Shown: positions 30,499 through 40,936, counted from the first letter of the stretch. The stretch is 64,000 nucleotides of DNA from an uncultured Eubacterium sp. (GCA_904420085.1 CAJFUA010000072.1:1-64000); one strand, 5' to 3'. Numbers and translations: made by a program. Notes: a model not told the origin generated them from the sequence alone.

Positions 30499-31539
30499 AT
30501 GATAAAGGTCGGTATTATTGGAGCGACAGGATACGCCGGAGCAGAGATTGTCAGACTGATACAGCAGCACAAAGATTCGGAGGTGGTCTGGTTCGGCTCA
30601 AGAAGTTATGTGGATAAAAAATATTCGGACGTATTCAGAAATATGTTTGAAATTGTTGATGCAAAATGTCTTGATGATAATATGGAAGAACTGGCAGAAG
30701 CCGTAGATGTTATTTTTACGGCAACCCCTCAGGGGCTTTGCGGTTCTCTGGTGAATGAAGATATTTTAAAAAAAGTAAAAATCATTGATTTAAGTGCAGA
30801 TTTCAGAATCAAAGATGTGGTTACCTATGAAAAGTGGTACGGTATTGAGCATAAGAGTCCCCGGTTTATTAAAGAAGCCGTGTACGGTCTGTGTGAGATA
30901 AACAGAGATAAGGTAAAAGGGGCAAGACTGATTGCTAATCCTGGCTGTTACACCACATGCAGCATTCTGTCTGTTTACCCGATGGTAAAAGAAGGACTGA
31001 TTAATACGAAATCAATTATCGTAGATGCAAAATCAGGAACATCCGGTGCAGGACGTGGAGCAAAGGTGCCGAATCTTTTCTGTGAAGTCAATGAAAATAT
31101 AAAAGCATACGGGGTTACAACCCACCGGCATACACCGGAAATCGAGGAACAGTTGGGATATGCCGCCGGCGAGGAAGTGTTGATTAATTTTACACCCCAT
31201 CTGGTGCCGATGCAGCGGGGGATTTTGGTTACGGCATATGCAGACCTGAAAAAGAAAGTTACTTATGAAGAGGTCAAAGCCGTTTACGACAAATATTATG
31301 GAGAGGAATATTTTATCCGGGTATTAAATCAGGATGAAACACCGGAAACCCGCTGGGTGGAAGGCAGTAACTTTGTAGATATCAATTTCAAAATTGATGA
31401 GAGAACCAACCGCATCATTATGATGGGCGCTCTGGATAATCTGATCAAAGGAGCGGCAGGCCAGGCAGTGCAGAACATGAATATTCTGTTCGGATTGGAA
31501 GAAAAGGAAGGATTGGAACAGGTTCCAATGTTTCCGTAA
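30499..31539 (+). CDS. argC: N-acetyl-gamma-glutamyl-phosphate reductase
   Basis: VGIIGATGYAGAEIVRL; ANPGCYTTCSIL. Confidence 0.97.
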   Translation: MIKVGIIGATGYAGAEIVRLIQQHKDSEVVWFGSRSYVDKKYSDVFRNMFEIVDAKCLDDNMEELAEAVDVIFTATPQGLCGSLVNEDILKKVKIIDLSADFRIKDVVTYEKWYGIEHKSPRFIKEAVYGLCEINRDKVKGARLIANPGCYTTCSILSVYPMVKEGLINTKSIIVDAKSGTSGAGRGAKVPNLFCEVNENIKAYGVTTHRHTPEIEEQLGYAAGEEVLINFTPHLVPMQRGILVTAYADLKKKVTYEEVKAVYDKYYGEEYFIRVLNQDETPETRWVEGSNFVDINFKIDERTNRIIMMGALDNLIKGAAGQAVQNMNILFGLEEKEGLEQVPMFP

Positions 31540-31626
31540 AAATAAAATGTATAGCAAAGTGAAAAATAATGTGAGATGAATTAAGAAAAAGCGGGTAAAA
31601 AGTAAGGAAATAGGTTGAAAAAAATT

Positions 31627-31679
31627 TTTTCATTGTTATTTGTGCCTGAGAGGAAGAAAGGAATGATTGATTAATATGA
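31627..31679 (+). repeat. leader repeat copy B (argJ leader)
   Basis: TTTTCATTGTTATTTGTGCCTGAGAGGAAGAAAGGAATGATTGATTAATATGA, aligned to 27752-27801 with about 5 mismatches and one 3-nt gap. Confidence 0.8.
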
Positions 31680-32905
31680 GAAAAATACAAGGGGGAGTGA
31701 CAGCTCCTCAAGGATTTCAAGCGGCAGGATTACATGCCGGAATCAAAGGAAATAATACAGATAAAAAAGACATGGCAATGATTTACAGCCAGTCTCCGTG
31801 TGTGGCGGCAGGCACTTTTACTACCAATCAGGTAAAGGCGGCTCCGGTAAAATGGGATCAAAAAATTGTAGAGAACAGTCCCACGATACACGCTGTCATC
31901 TGTAACAGCGGTGTGGCAAATGCCTGCACAGGCGCAGAGGGAATGAAGTATTGTGAAGATATGGCAGATACGACGGCAGCAGCATTAAATATAGAAAAAA
32001 GTCAGGTATTGGTGGCATCTACAGGCGTCATCGGAGCGCAGCTTCCCATGGAGAAGATTACAAAGGGAATTGAAAACCTTGTGCCGGAGCTTAGTGAAGA
32101 TTTGGATGGAGGTCATGATGCGGCACTGGCAATTATGACTACGGACACTGTGCCAAAAGAAATCGCCTATGAAATAGAAATCGGAGGAAAAACATGTACC
32201 ATTGGCGGTATGTGCAAAGGTTCCGGCATGATTCATCCCAATATGTGCACCATGCTGGGATTTGTGACGACAGACATAGATATTTCTAAAGAATTATTAA
32301 CGGAAGCTTTAAAAGAAGATATTCAGGACACGTTCAATATGGTATCGGTAGACGGGGACACTTCAACCAACGATACGGTTTTACTGCTTTCTAACGGTCT
32401 TGCCGGAAATGAAAAAATAACAGAAAAAAATGAAGATTATTATAAATTCAAGGAAGCCCTTCATGCGATCAATGTCTTTTTGGCTAAGAAAATTGCAGGA
32501 GACGGGGAAGGAGCCACCGCTTTATTTGAAGTGAAGATTATTCATGCCCGGTCAAAAGAGCAGGCAGTCACTCTGGCAAAGTCTGTGGTAACTTCCAGTC
32601 TTACAAAAGCGGCCATTTACGGTCATGATGCAAATTGGGGAAGAATCCTTTGTGCACTGGGTTATTCACAGGCTGAATTTCATCCGGATATTGTGGATAT
32701 TTACTTTGAGAGCAAGGCAGGAAAAATTAAAATCGTAGAAAACGGAATGGCAGCGGATTACAGCGAGGAGAGAGCCACGGAAATATTATCGGAAGAAGAA
32801 GTGACGGCAGTCTGTGATATGAAAATGGGTACAGGCAGCGCCACGGCGTGGGGATGTGATCTGACCCATGAGTATGTAAGCATCAATGCAGATTACAGAA
32901 GTTAA
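31676..32905 (+). CDS. argJ: bifunctional glutamate N-acetyltransferase/N-acetylglutamate synthase
   Basis: GGVTAPQGFQAAGLHAGIK; AATTGVIG-like ASTGVIGAQLP; KGSGMIHPNMCTMLGF. Confidence 0.96.
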   Translation: MRKIQGGVTAPQGFQAAGLHAGIKGNNTDKKDMAMIYSQSPCVAAGTFTTNQVKAAPVKWDQKIVENSPTIHAVICNSGVANACTGAEGMKYCEDMADTTAAALNIEKSQVLVASTGVIGAQLPMEKITKGIENLVPELSEDLDGGHDAALAIMTTDTVPKEIAYEIEIGGKTCTIGGMCKGSGMIHPNMCTMLGFVTTDIDISKELLTEALKEDIQDTFNMVSVDGDTSTNDTVLLLSNGLAGNEKITEKNEDYYKFKEALHAINVFLAKKIAGDGEGATALFEVKIIHARSKEQAVTLAKSVVTSSLTKAAIYGHDANWGRILCALGYSQAEFHPDIVDIYFESKAGKIKIVENGMAADYSEERATEILSEEEVTAVCDMKMGTGSATAWGCDLTHEYVSINADYRS

Positions 32906-32968
32906 TTTATTGCATTTGCCCGAAAGTAAAACAGATAAGATTTATAAAAAAGGAAAGAGGAAGAAACC

Positions 32969-33889
32969 ATGTTAATGAAGGGACAACAGAATTTACATAT
33001 GGAAAAGTGGATAGAAAAAGGAGATGTGCTGATTGAGGCATTACCTTACATCCAACGGTTTAACAGAAAGATTATCGTGGTAAAGTATGGCGGAAGCGCC
33101 ATGCTGGACGAAGATTTTATGGAAAGTGTGATTCAGGATATTACCCTGCTGAAACTGGTAGGATTTAAGCCGATTATCGTACATGGTGGTGGAAAAGCCA
33201 TCAGCAGACATATTGACAGACTGGGAATGGATACGCAGTTTATCAACGGACTGCGGGTGACGGATGAGGAAACGTTAGATGCGGCGGAGATGGTACTGAA
33301 CAGTGTGAACAAAAAGCTGGTTCAGATTGTCCAGAAATTAGGCGTGCGTGCCATCGGAATCAGTGGCAAGGATGGTAATCTTTTGAAAGTGGAAAAGAAA
33401 CTCTCCGAAGGAGAAGATATCGGATATGTGGGAAAGGTTACGGAAGTAAACGCAGACATCCTGAAAGATCTGCTGGAAAAAGATTTTCTTCCTATTGTAT
33501 GTCCTATCGGACTGGATGAAGATTTTCATGGATACAACATTAATGCGGACGATGCAGCCAGTGCCATTGCAGAAGCTGTCAAGGCAGAGAAACTTGCATT
33601 TCTGACAGATACCGAGGGTGTGTATATGGACATAGAAGATACGGACTCGGTTATCTCTGAAATGACGGTGACGGAGGCACAGGAGCTTATTGACAAGGGG
33701 ATTATTGCAGGAGGCATGATTCCTAAAATTAAAAACTGTATGGATGCAATTAGAAACGGTGTGTCCCGGGTACATATTCTGGACGGACGTATTCCCCACA
33801 GTATTCTGCTGGAGATATTTACCAACAAAGGTATTGGAACAGCAATACTGGGAGATGAGCAGGAAAAATTTTACACACATATTAAATAA
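32969..33889 (+). CDS. argB: acetylglutamate kinase
   Basis: [29 protein letters not shown]. Confidence 0.97.
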   Translation: MLMKGQQNLHMEKWIEKGDVLIEALPYIQRFNRKIIVVKYGGSAMLDEDFMESVIQDITLLKLVGFKPIIVHGGGKAISRHIDRLGMDTQFINGLRVTDEETLDAAEMVLNSVNKKLVQIVQKLGVRAIGISGKDGNLLKVEKKLSEGEDIGYVGKVTEVNADILKDLLEKDFLPIVCPIGLDEDFHGYNINADDAASAIAEAVKAEKLAFLTDTEGVYMDIEDTDSVISEMTVTEAQELIDKGIIAGGMIPKIKNCMDAIRNGVSRVHILDGRIPHSILLEIFTNKGIGTAILGDEQEKFYTHIK

Positions 33890-33942
33890 AGTCAGAAAAG
33901 GTTTCATGACAGATAGGAATCAGCAGTAAATGGGAGGTTTTT

Positions 33943-35115
33943 ATGGAATATATGGAAAAGGCAGAGCAGTATCTGGTACACACTTACAACCGTTTTCCGG
34001 TAGTGACAGACCGGGCAGAAGGTGTTTATGTCTATGATGTAAACGGAAAGAAATATCTGGATTTCGCTTCAGGAATCGGCGTCTGTAGTCTTGGATATGG
34101 AAATGAAGAATATACAACGGCATTGAAAAAACAGGTGGACAAAATCATACACACTTCCAACCTGTTTTATAACACACCGGTTGTGCAGGCGGCGGAAAAA
34201 CTGGTGAAAGCATCGGGATTGAAAAAAGCCTTTTTTACAAACAGCGGTGCGGAGGCCATTGAAGGAGCAATGAAGATGGCAAAACGTTACGCATATGACA
34301 GGGACGGACATGCAGGGCATGAAATGATTGCCATGGAGCATTCGTTCCATGGAAGAACCATGGGAGCATTGGCGCTGACCGGAAATTCAAATTATCAAAA
34401 GCCGTTTGCTCCGATGATAGAGGGCGTTAAATTTGCAAAATTTAATGATCTGGACAGTGTAAAAGCACTGGTAAATGAGAATACCTGTGCCATTATTCTG
34501 GAACCGGTGCAGGGAGAAGGCGGTATCTATCCTGCCAAAAAAGAGTTTATGGAAGGAATCAGAAAAATTTGTGATGAACAGGATATTCTCATGATTTGTG
34601 ATGAAATCCAGTGTGGCATGGGAAGAACCGGAAAAATGTTTGCATTTCAGGATTATAACGTACTGCCGGACATTATTACCAGTGCGAAAGCCCTAGGATG
34701 CGGTATACCGGTAGGCGCTTTTGTGGCCGGTGAAAAATGCTGTGAATCTCTGGTTCCGGGCGACCATGGAACAACATATGGAGGAAATCCATTGGCAGCC
34801 ACGGCAGTCAGCACGGTCTTTGATTTGTTTGAAAAAAATCACATTTTAGAGAATGTGCATACGGTAGGCGCATATTTGGAGAAACAGTTGGAGCAACTGG
34901 TACAGGAATGTGGCAATGTCCTTGCAAGACGGGGAACAGGTTTGATGCAGGGACTGGTTTTGAAAGACCCGGTGGCAGAAATCATCCATAAGGCCATTGA
35001 GAAAGGGCTTCTGGTAATCTCAGCCGGAGGAAATGTATTAAGAATGCTGCCGCCGTTGATTATCAGTAAAGAAAACGTAGATGAAATGATGGGCATTCTG
35101 AGGGACATATTGTAA
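33943..35115 (+). CDS. argD: acetylornithine aminotransferase
   Basis: FFTNSGAEAIEGAMKMAKRY; EPVQGEGGIYPA; CDEIQCGMGRTGKMFAFQ. Confidence 0.96.
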   Translation: MEYMEKAEQYLVHTYNRFPVVTDRAEGVYVYDVNGKKYLDFASGIGVCSLGYGNEEYTTALKKQVDKIIHTSNLFYNTPVVQAAEKLVKASGLKKAFFTNSGAEAIEGAMKMAKRYAYDRDGHAGHEMIAMEHSFHGRTMGALALTGNSNYQKPFAPMIEGVKFAKFNDLDSVKALVNENTCAIILEPVQGEGGIYPAKKEFMEGIRKICDEQDILMICDEIQCGMGRTGKMFAFQDYNVLPDIITSAKALGCGIPVGAFVAGEKCCESLVPGDHGTTYGGNPLAATAVSTVFDLFEKNHILENVHTVGAYLEKQLEQLVQECGNVLARRGTGLMQGLVLKDPVAEIIHKAIEKGLLVISAGGNVLRMLPPLIISKENVDEMMGILRDIL

Positions 35116-35204
35116 ATATTAAGTAAAAAAGTAATCAAATAAGCATACGAACAAGCATACGAAAACTTTTTTCTCTAGTACAAATGTAAAAAGTATGTTA
35201 AAAT

Positions 35205-35221
35205 TTTACATAGACTTTACA
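35205..35221 (+). promoter_or_regulatory. putative Pho box
   Basis: TTTACA-N5-TTTACA direct repeat, about 70 bp upstream of the Na/Pi cotransporter start. Confidence 0.6.
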
Positions 35222-35291
35222 TTTGACTGATAAGGTGTGTTTTGGAAAGATAAAATTAAATAAAATACAAATGTATAGGAGAAATAAGCCG

Positions 35292-36942
35292 ATGTATGTT
35301 TTGATTACGGAATTACTTAGCGGACTGGCATTGTTTTTATTTGGAATGAAGTATATGAGTGACAGTCTGCAGCAGGCAGCAGGTGGTAAATTAAGAACAA
35401 TTTTGGACCGATGTACGAAGAATAAATATCTCGGAGTGATATCCGGCGCTTTGTTTACGGCATTTATTCAGTCATCCGGCGCCACCACGGTTATGGAAGT
35501 AGGTTTTGTAAATGCAGGTATTATGACTTTAGAGCAGTCCGTAGGACTGACTTTTGGTGCCAATATCGGTACAACCATTACATCACAGTTAGTTTCTTTG
35601 AAATTAACAGCAGTAGCGCCATTTATTATTTTTATCGGTGCAGCCATATTGTCTTTTTGCAATAAGCCGATGTTAAAAAAAAGTGGCTGCCGTCATTTTT
35701 GGTTTCGGCGCACTGTTTTTAGGAATTAACTTTATGACTGATGCACTACAGGAAATCAGAACCATACCGGAACTGATGCAGTTATTCAGCTACCTGACAA
35801 ACCCGGTTATTGCAGTCTTGGTGGGATTGATTCTGACAGTGATTGTACAGAGTTCTTCCGTGACAGTCAGCGTGCTGGTGTTGTTGGCCGGTTCCAATAT
35901 TATTGTAAATCCTGCAACTGGTGGAACGGATTATCTGGCATGTCTGTTTTTCATCCTGGGAGCCAATATCGGTTCCTGTACACCGGCAGTGATGGCAGCG
36001 CTGAATGCCAACAGAAATGCCAAGAGAACAGCCTTTATCCATGTGATGTTTAATGTGGTGGGGCTGGTTGTAATTAGTATTATTCTTATATTTGCCGCAA
36101 GGCCGATGATAGATTTGATTGATGCAGTCAGCAGTACGGATAAGAGATTTGTTGCCAATGCAGATACGATTTTTAAAATATTCCAGTGCATAATTCTTTT
36201 GCCGTGTTCCAATCTGCTGATACAGTTGTCCAAGAAAGTGATTCATGCCAAAGGTTATGAAGAACAGTCAGATACAGAGATGGTCCTGAAATATATTGAC
36301 AAGTCCGGTGTGACAACACCTACCACTGTTGTTGTGGAAGTGGTTCAGGAAATTAAAAGAATGTCAGAGATGGTAGAATTGAATTTAAAAGAGGCATCGG
36401 ATGCTCTTATACATAAGAAATATGAATATTCAGATGAAGTATATAAGCGGGAAAAATATATAGATTTTTTAAGTCGCGAAATTACGGAATATATGGTAGA
36501 ATCCAACAGATACGGTTTACCACTTAAGGACAGAGAACGTATAGGCGGTTTATTTCATGTAATCATTGATGTAGAAAGAATCGGTGATCATGCAGTGAAT
36601 ATTATGGACGATGCGCTGAAAGAGAAAAATAAATCCATAGGATTTTCCACAGAAGGTCAAAAGGACATGACGAAGATGTACGAAAAAGTAATAGAGATTT
36701 TTGAAAAATCCATTCAGGCATTTACCACTGAGGATATTTCAGGATTTGGTGAAATCAACAAATTGGAGGATGTTATCGACCAGATGAAGATAGACTGTCA
36801 GGAAGGCCATGTAAAACGTATGGCAGAGGGCAAGTGTTCCATTGAGTCAGGTCTGATATTTACAGACTTGGTAATTGGATATGAAAGAATTGCCGATCAT
36901 GCAGTAAATATTGCATATTCTATCTTGCCGGAAAGTAACTAA
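35292..36942 (+). pseudogene. Na/Pi cotransporter (NptA-like, with PhoU domain), reading frame broken at A8 tract (35292..35729 and 35683..36942)
   Basis: N-half LSGLALFLFGMKYMSDSLQQAAGGKL..QSSGATT, C-half MAAVIFGFGALFLGINFMTDAL..VQSSSVTVSVLV + PhoU-like; frames join if 8 A's become 7 at about 35674-35682. Confidence 0.75.
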
Positions 36943-36945
36943 TAG

Positions 36946-36974
36946 CAAAGGGTATGGTAGCGTCATGCCCTTTT
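36946..36974 (+). terminator. hairpin between the Na/Pi cotransporter and PhoB-like gene (terminator/attenuator)
   Basis: CAAAGGGTATG...CATGCCCTTTT. Confidence 0.6.
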
Positions 36975-36993
36975 CATATATTTAGGAGAAAAG

Positions 36994-37677
36994 ATGCAGA
37001 ATATATACATTGTAGAGGACGATAAAAATATTGCAGAAATTGAAGAGTTTGCCTTGAAAAATGCAGGATATGAGGTCTGTACGTTTGCCAATGCAAAGGA
37101 CTTTGAGAAAAGGATTCAGTATCAGTATCCCGATTTGATTATCATGGATATTATGCTTCCAGACAGAGACGGATTGTCTTTGTTAAAGGATATCAGAAGC
37201 CATAGTGAAACGGCTTCCATTCCGGTCATTATGGTAACTGCCAAATCATCAGAGATGGATAAGGTAAAAGGACTTGATCAGGGAGCGGATGATTATATGA
37301 CAAAACCTTTTGGGGTTATGGAGCTGATTTCCCGCGTAAAAGCCATGCTTCGAAGAGCCAATTTATCGGTGGACACCAAGTTTGAGTTTGACGGCATTAT
37401 ACTGGATGAGGCAAAACATCTGGTGACAGTAAATGAAACGGAGTGTGAACTGACGTTTAAAGAGTTTGAGTTGTTGAAATACTTAATGCAAAATGCAGGA
37501 ATTGTTCTTCAAAGATATAAGATTCTTGACAGAGTCTGGGGAATGGATTATGAGGGAGAATCGAGAACGTTGGATATGCATATTAAAACACTAAGAAAAA
37601 AACTGGGTGATAAAGGAGCTTTGATTCAGACAGTAAGAAATGTAGGGTACACAATGAATTATAGAAAGGTAAAATAA
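36994..37677 (+). CDS. OmpR/PhoB-family response regulator
   Basis: Receiver DLIIMDIMLPDRDG..VTAKSSEMDKVKGLDQGADDYMTKPF plus winged helix. Confidence 0.93.
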   Translation: MQNIYIVEDDKNIAEIEEFALKNAGYEVCTFANAKDFEKRIQYQYPDLIIMDIMLPDRDGLSLLKDIRSHSETASIPVIMVTAKSSEMDKVKGLDQGADDYMTKPFGVMELISRVKAMLRRANLSVDTKFEFDGIILDEAKHLVTVNETECELTFKEFELLKYLMQNAGIVLQRYKILDRVWGMDYEGESRTLDMHIKTLRKKLGDKGALIQTVRNVGYTMNYRKVK

Positions 37678-39006
37678 ATGAAAAAGAAATTATATATAAG
37701 AATGTCGGTCATTTCTATTATTGTTATGCTACTTTCCATATTTGTGACGGTGGGCATTCTTTATGGCCAGTTTATTCAACAGATTATGGAAGACTTAAAA
37801 ACCAATGTCCGCATATTAAAGTCCACAGAGGCTGTTTTGGAATATGTAGAAAAGAATTACGACCCGAATATTGATAATCTGCGCATTACGGTAATTGATG
37901 CTGACGGCAATGTAAAGTATGACAGTAATGTAGACAGTAAAAAGATGGAGAATCATAAAAACAGGGAGGAGGTAGCGGAAGCACTGGAAAACGGTTCGGG
38001 ACAGGCAATCCGCAAATCTGATACATTAGATAAAAATACTTATTATTATGCAGAAAGACTGGAAAATGGCCAGGTGCTTCGTGCAGGAAAAGAAGCAGGC
38101 AGCCTGTGGCAGTTCGGCATGAAGATTCTGCCGACGATGATTATGGAACTATTGCTGGCAGTGATGGTGTGTATTATAGCAGCCAAATATCTTTCCAAAA
38201 AACTGGTGGAACCAATTGAACTTCTGGCACAGAATCTTGACAATGATGTGCAGATGGAAACTTACAGTGAGATTCAGCCCTTTCTTGATAAGATTCATAG
38301 TCAGCATAAAGACTTGAAAAAGAGTACGAAGATGCGTCAGGAGTTTACCGCAAATGTTTCCCACGAACTGAAAACACCCCTTGCCTCCATATCCGGATAT
38401 GCAGAATTGATTGAGACAGGTATGGCAAAAGAGGAAGACATAAAACGTTTTGCCGGTGAAATTCATAAAAGTTCAAACCGTCTTTTGTCATTAATCAATG
38501 ACATAATTGAACTGTCGGAACTGGATGTGATGGATGGGGAGAAATCTACCAGTCCGGTCGATCTTTCTCTGGAGGCAGAAAACTGTGTGGAGATGTTAAA
38601 AATGAATGCGAAAAAGCACGGTGTCAGCATTTCCATGGCAGAGAAAGAACAGTCCTGTGTCATACAGGCAGACAGGGATATGATTCAGGAGGTTATTTAC
38701 AATCTTTGTGATAATGCCATCAGATACAATAAAGAAGACGGACATGTACAAGTATCCGTGAAAAAGAACAAGGACAATATTACGCTGGAAGTAAAAGACG
38801 ACGGTATTGGCATTCCAAAGAAAGACCAGGAGAGAATTTTTGAAAGGTTTTACAGAGTGGATAAGGCAAGATCCAAAAAGACAGGCGGAACCGGACTGGG
38901 GCTTGCCATTGTAAAACATATTGCGGAACAGCATGATGCGGAAATCAGGCTGGTAAGCAATGTGGGAGAGGGAACAACAATCTCTATCATATTTTCTGAA
39001 AAATAA
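37678..39006 (+). CDS. sensor histidine kinase (PhoR-like)
   Basis: NVSHELKTPLASISGYAELIETG; DDGIGIPKKDQERIFERFYRVDKARSKKTGGTGLGLAIVKH. Confidence 0.94.
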   Translation: MKKKLYIRMSVISIIVMLLSIFVTVGILYGQFIQQIMEDLKTNVRILKSTEAVLEYVEKNYDPNIDNLRITVIDADGNVKYDSNVDSKKMENHKNREEVAEALENGSGQAIRKSDTLDKNTYYYAERLENGQVLRAGKEAGSLWQFGMKILPTMIMELLLAVMVCIIAAKYLSKKLVEPIELLAQNLDNDVQMETYSEIQPFLDKIHSQHKDLKKSTKMRQEFTANVSHELKTPLASISGYAELIETGMAKEEDIKRFAGEIHKSSNRLLSLINDIIELSELDVMDGEKSTSPVDLSLEAENCVEMLKMNAKKHGVSISMAEKEQSCVIQADRDMIQEVIYNLCDNAIRYNKEDGHVQVSVKKNKDNITLEVKDDGIGIPKKDQERIFERFYRVDKARSKKTGGTGLGLAIVKHIAEQHDAEIRLVSNVGEGTTISIIFSEK

Positions 39007-39066
39007 TTGCATAAATAGAAAATATTTGTAAATTCTAAAATAATAAGATTATTTTAGGAGGCGCAT

Positions 39067-39495
39067 ATGTGGGGATTTATTATCGCGCTGATATCAGGCG
39101 CATTAATGAGTGTACAGGGTGTTTTTAACACAGGAGTTACAAAAGGCAGTAGTTTATGGGCAGCCAATTCGTGGGTGCAGCTGACTGCCTTTTTTGTTTG
39201 CGTAATTGCATGGTTTGTGACGGGCAGACAAAATATTACGGGAATGTTTCATATAGAGAACAAATACATGCTTTTGGGAGGTGTTATCGGAGCCTTTATA
39301 ACACTGACGGTAATTAAAAGTATGGATGCTTTAGGTCCGGCAGAAGCAGTACTTCTCATTGTCATATCACAGATTATTGTAGCTTATTTAATAGAGGTTT
39401 TCGGACTTTTCGGCGTGGAAAAAGCAGCGTTTGAGTGGAAAAAAGTGATCGGTGCACTGGTTGCCATTGTAGGTATTTTCATTTTTCATAAGTAA
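39067..39495 (+). CDS. DMT family transporter (YdcZ/DUF606-like)
   Basis: GALMSVQGVFNTGVTKGSSLWAANSWVQLTAF; 4-5 TM. Confidence 0.85.
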   Translation: MWGFIIALISGALMSVQGVFNTGVTKGSSLWAANSWVQLTAFFVCVIAWFVTGRQNITGMFHIENKYMLLGGVIGAFITLTVIKSMDALGPAEAVLLIVISQIIVAYLIEVFGLFGVEKAAFEWKKVIGALVAIVGIFIFHK

Positions 39496-39594
39496 AAATA
39501 TTTCAATTTTGTTAAAAAAGGCTGTTGATAAGTGGAAATGAATCTTGTACAATGAAAGTATTCATTCACAGGGGAAACTCCGCAAGGAGGTTGA

Positions 39595-40230
39595 ATGATA
39601 AAAATAGCAAATAAAATAACAGTGATTATGTTGCTGTGCATTTTTCTGACAGCATGTAAAGAGGAGACAGATGTGTCTTTATCTGACGATACATCTGTCT
39701 CTTCATTGGAGCAAATAAAAGATACTCAGCAGCAGAGCCAAGAGGTTCAGGAGATTGTGGTATATGTAAACGGAGCCGTGAAAAATCCGGGAGTTTATAC
39801 ATTAAAACAGGGCAGCAGGATTTATCAGGCCGTTGCGATGGCAGGAGGCATGACCGATAAGGCAAAGAAAGACAGCATTAACCTTGCTGAAACGGCAGCA
39901 GACGCTCAGAATATCCATATCATGACGAAAAAAGAGTATCAAAAGTATTATGATAGAAATGAAGATATATCGGCAGACGATCAGGAGAATTACGGTGGTA
40001 CAATGAAAACCGGGCAGAAAAATGAGGATAATATATCCCTGATAAATATTAATACGGATAATCAGGAACAGTTAATGACACTGCCGGGAATCGGGGAATC
40101 CAAAGCTGCAGCTATTATCACATACAGGGAGGAAAACGGACGGTTTTCTTCCAAGGAGGATATAAAGAACGTTTCTGGTATAGGTGAAGCAACTTATGCC
40201 AATCTGAAGGATTTAATTACCGTAGGGTAG
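39595..40230 (+). CDS. comEA: ComEA-like SLBB + helix-hairpin-helix DNA-binding lipoprotein
   Basis: Lipobox FLTAC; YVNGAVKNPGVYTL SLBB; ININTDNQEQLMTLPGIGESKAAAIITYREENGRF HhH. Confidence 0.88.
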   Translation: MIKIANKITVIMLLCIFLTACKEETDVSLSDDTSVSSLEQIKDTQQQSQEVQEIVVYVNGAVKNPGVYTLKQGSRIYQAVAMAGGMTDKAKKDSINLAETAADAQNIHIMTKKEYQKYYDRNEDISADDQENYGGTMKTGQKNEDNISLININTDNQEQLMTLPGIGESKAAAIITYREENGRFSSKEDIKNVSGIGEATYANLKDLITVG

Positions 40231-40242
40231 AAAGGAAATAGA

Positions 40243-40929
40243 ATGAAGGCTTTAGTAGTAGATGACGAGAAATTAATTGTAAAAGGATTAAAATTCAGTT
40301 TAGAGCAGGAAGGCTATGAAGTGGATTGCGCATATGACGGACAGGAAGCCGTGGAGAAAGCAAAAGAAAAAGAATACGATATTATGCTGTTGGATCTGAT
40401 GCTTCCGATTTATAACGGCTATGAAGTCTGCCAACAGATTCGGGAATTTTCAGATGTACCGATTGTGATGCTCACGGCAAAGGGCGAGGACATGGATAAA
40501 ATTCTGGGATTGGAATATGGCGCAGATGATTATATTACAAAGCCTTTTAACATTCTTGAAGTAAAGGCGAGGATTAAAGCCATTGTGCGAAGAAACAGAA
40601 GAAAAGCGGTTGTCACGCCGGCTGCACCGAAGATTATTACTTCCGGTAAAATGAAACTGGACATTGAAGCAAAGCGTTTATACATAAACGAAAATGAAAT
40701 AAAATTAACAGTAAAAGAGTTTGATATTTTAAAACTGCTGGCAGAGAATCCGGGAAAGATCTATTCAAGAGAACAGCTTCTTACTTTAATCTGGGGTTCT
40801 AAATATCCCGGAGATGCAAGAACGGTGGATGTAAACGTAAGAAGATTGAGGGAAAAAATAGAAGAAAACCCTGCCAAACCGGAGTATGTTCATACAAAAT
40901 GGGGTATGGGTTATTATTTTCAGGGATAG
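40243..40929 (+). CDS. OmpR-family response regulator
   Basis: DIMLLDLMLPIYNGYEVC; winged helix with ARTVDVNVRRLREKIE. Confidence 0.94.
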   Translation: MKALVVDDEKLIVKGLKFSLEQEGYEVDCAYDGQEAVEKAKEKEYDIMLLDLMLPIYNGYEVCQQIREFSDVPIVMLTAKGEDMDKILGLEYGADDYITKPFNILEVKARIKAIVRRNRRKAVVTPAAPKIITSGKMKLDIEAKRLYINENEIKLTVKEFDILKLLAENPGKIYSREQLLTLIWGSKYPGDARTVDVNVRRLREKIEENPAKPEYVHTKWGMGYYFQG

Positions 40930-40936
40930 ATAATAA

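Noticed and set aside
33338-33907. 189-aa antisense ORF in argB
   Set aside because: Shadow of a strongly conserved argB frame; Cys/His-rich composition typical of antisense ORFs, no RBS.
35141-35165. Tandem AAGCATACGAAC / AAGCATACGAAA
   Set aside because: Only two short copies; likely chance, although close to the Pho-box region.
35782-36246. 154-aa antisense ORF in the Na/Pi cotransporter
   Set aside because: Low-complexity His/Gln-rich antisense translation; no independent support.
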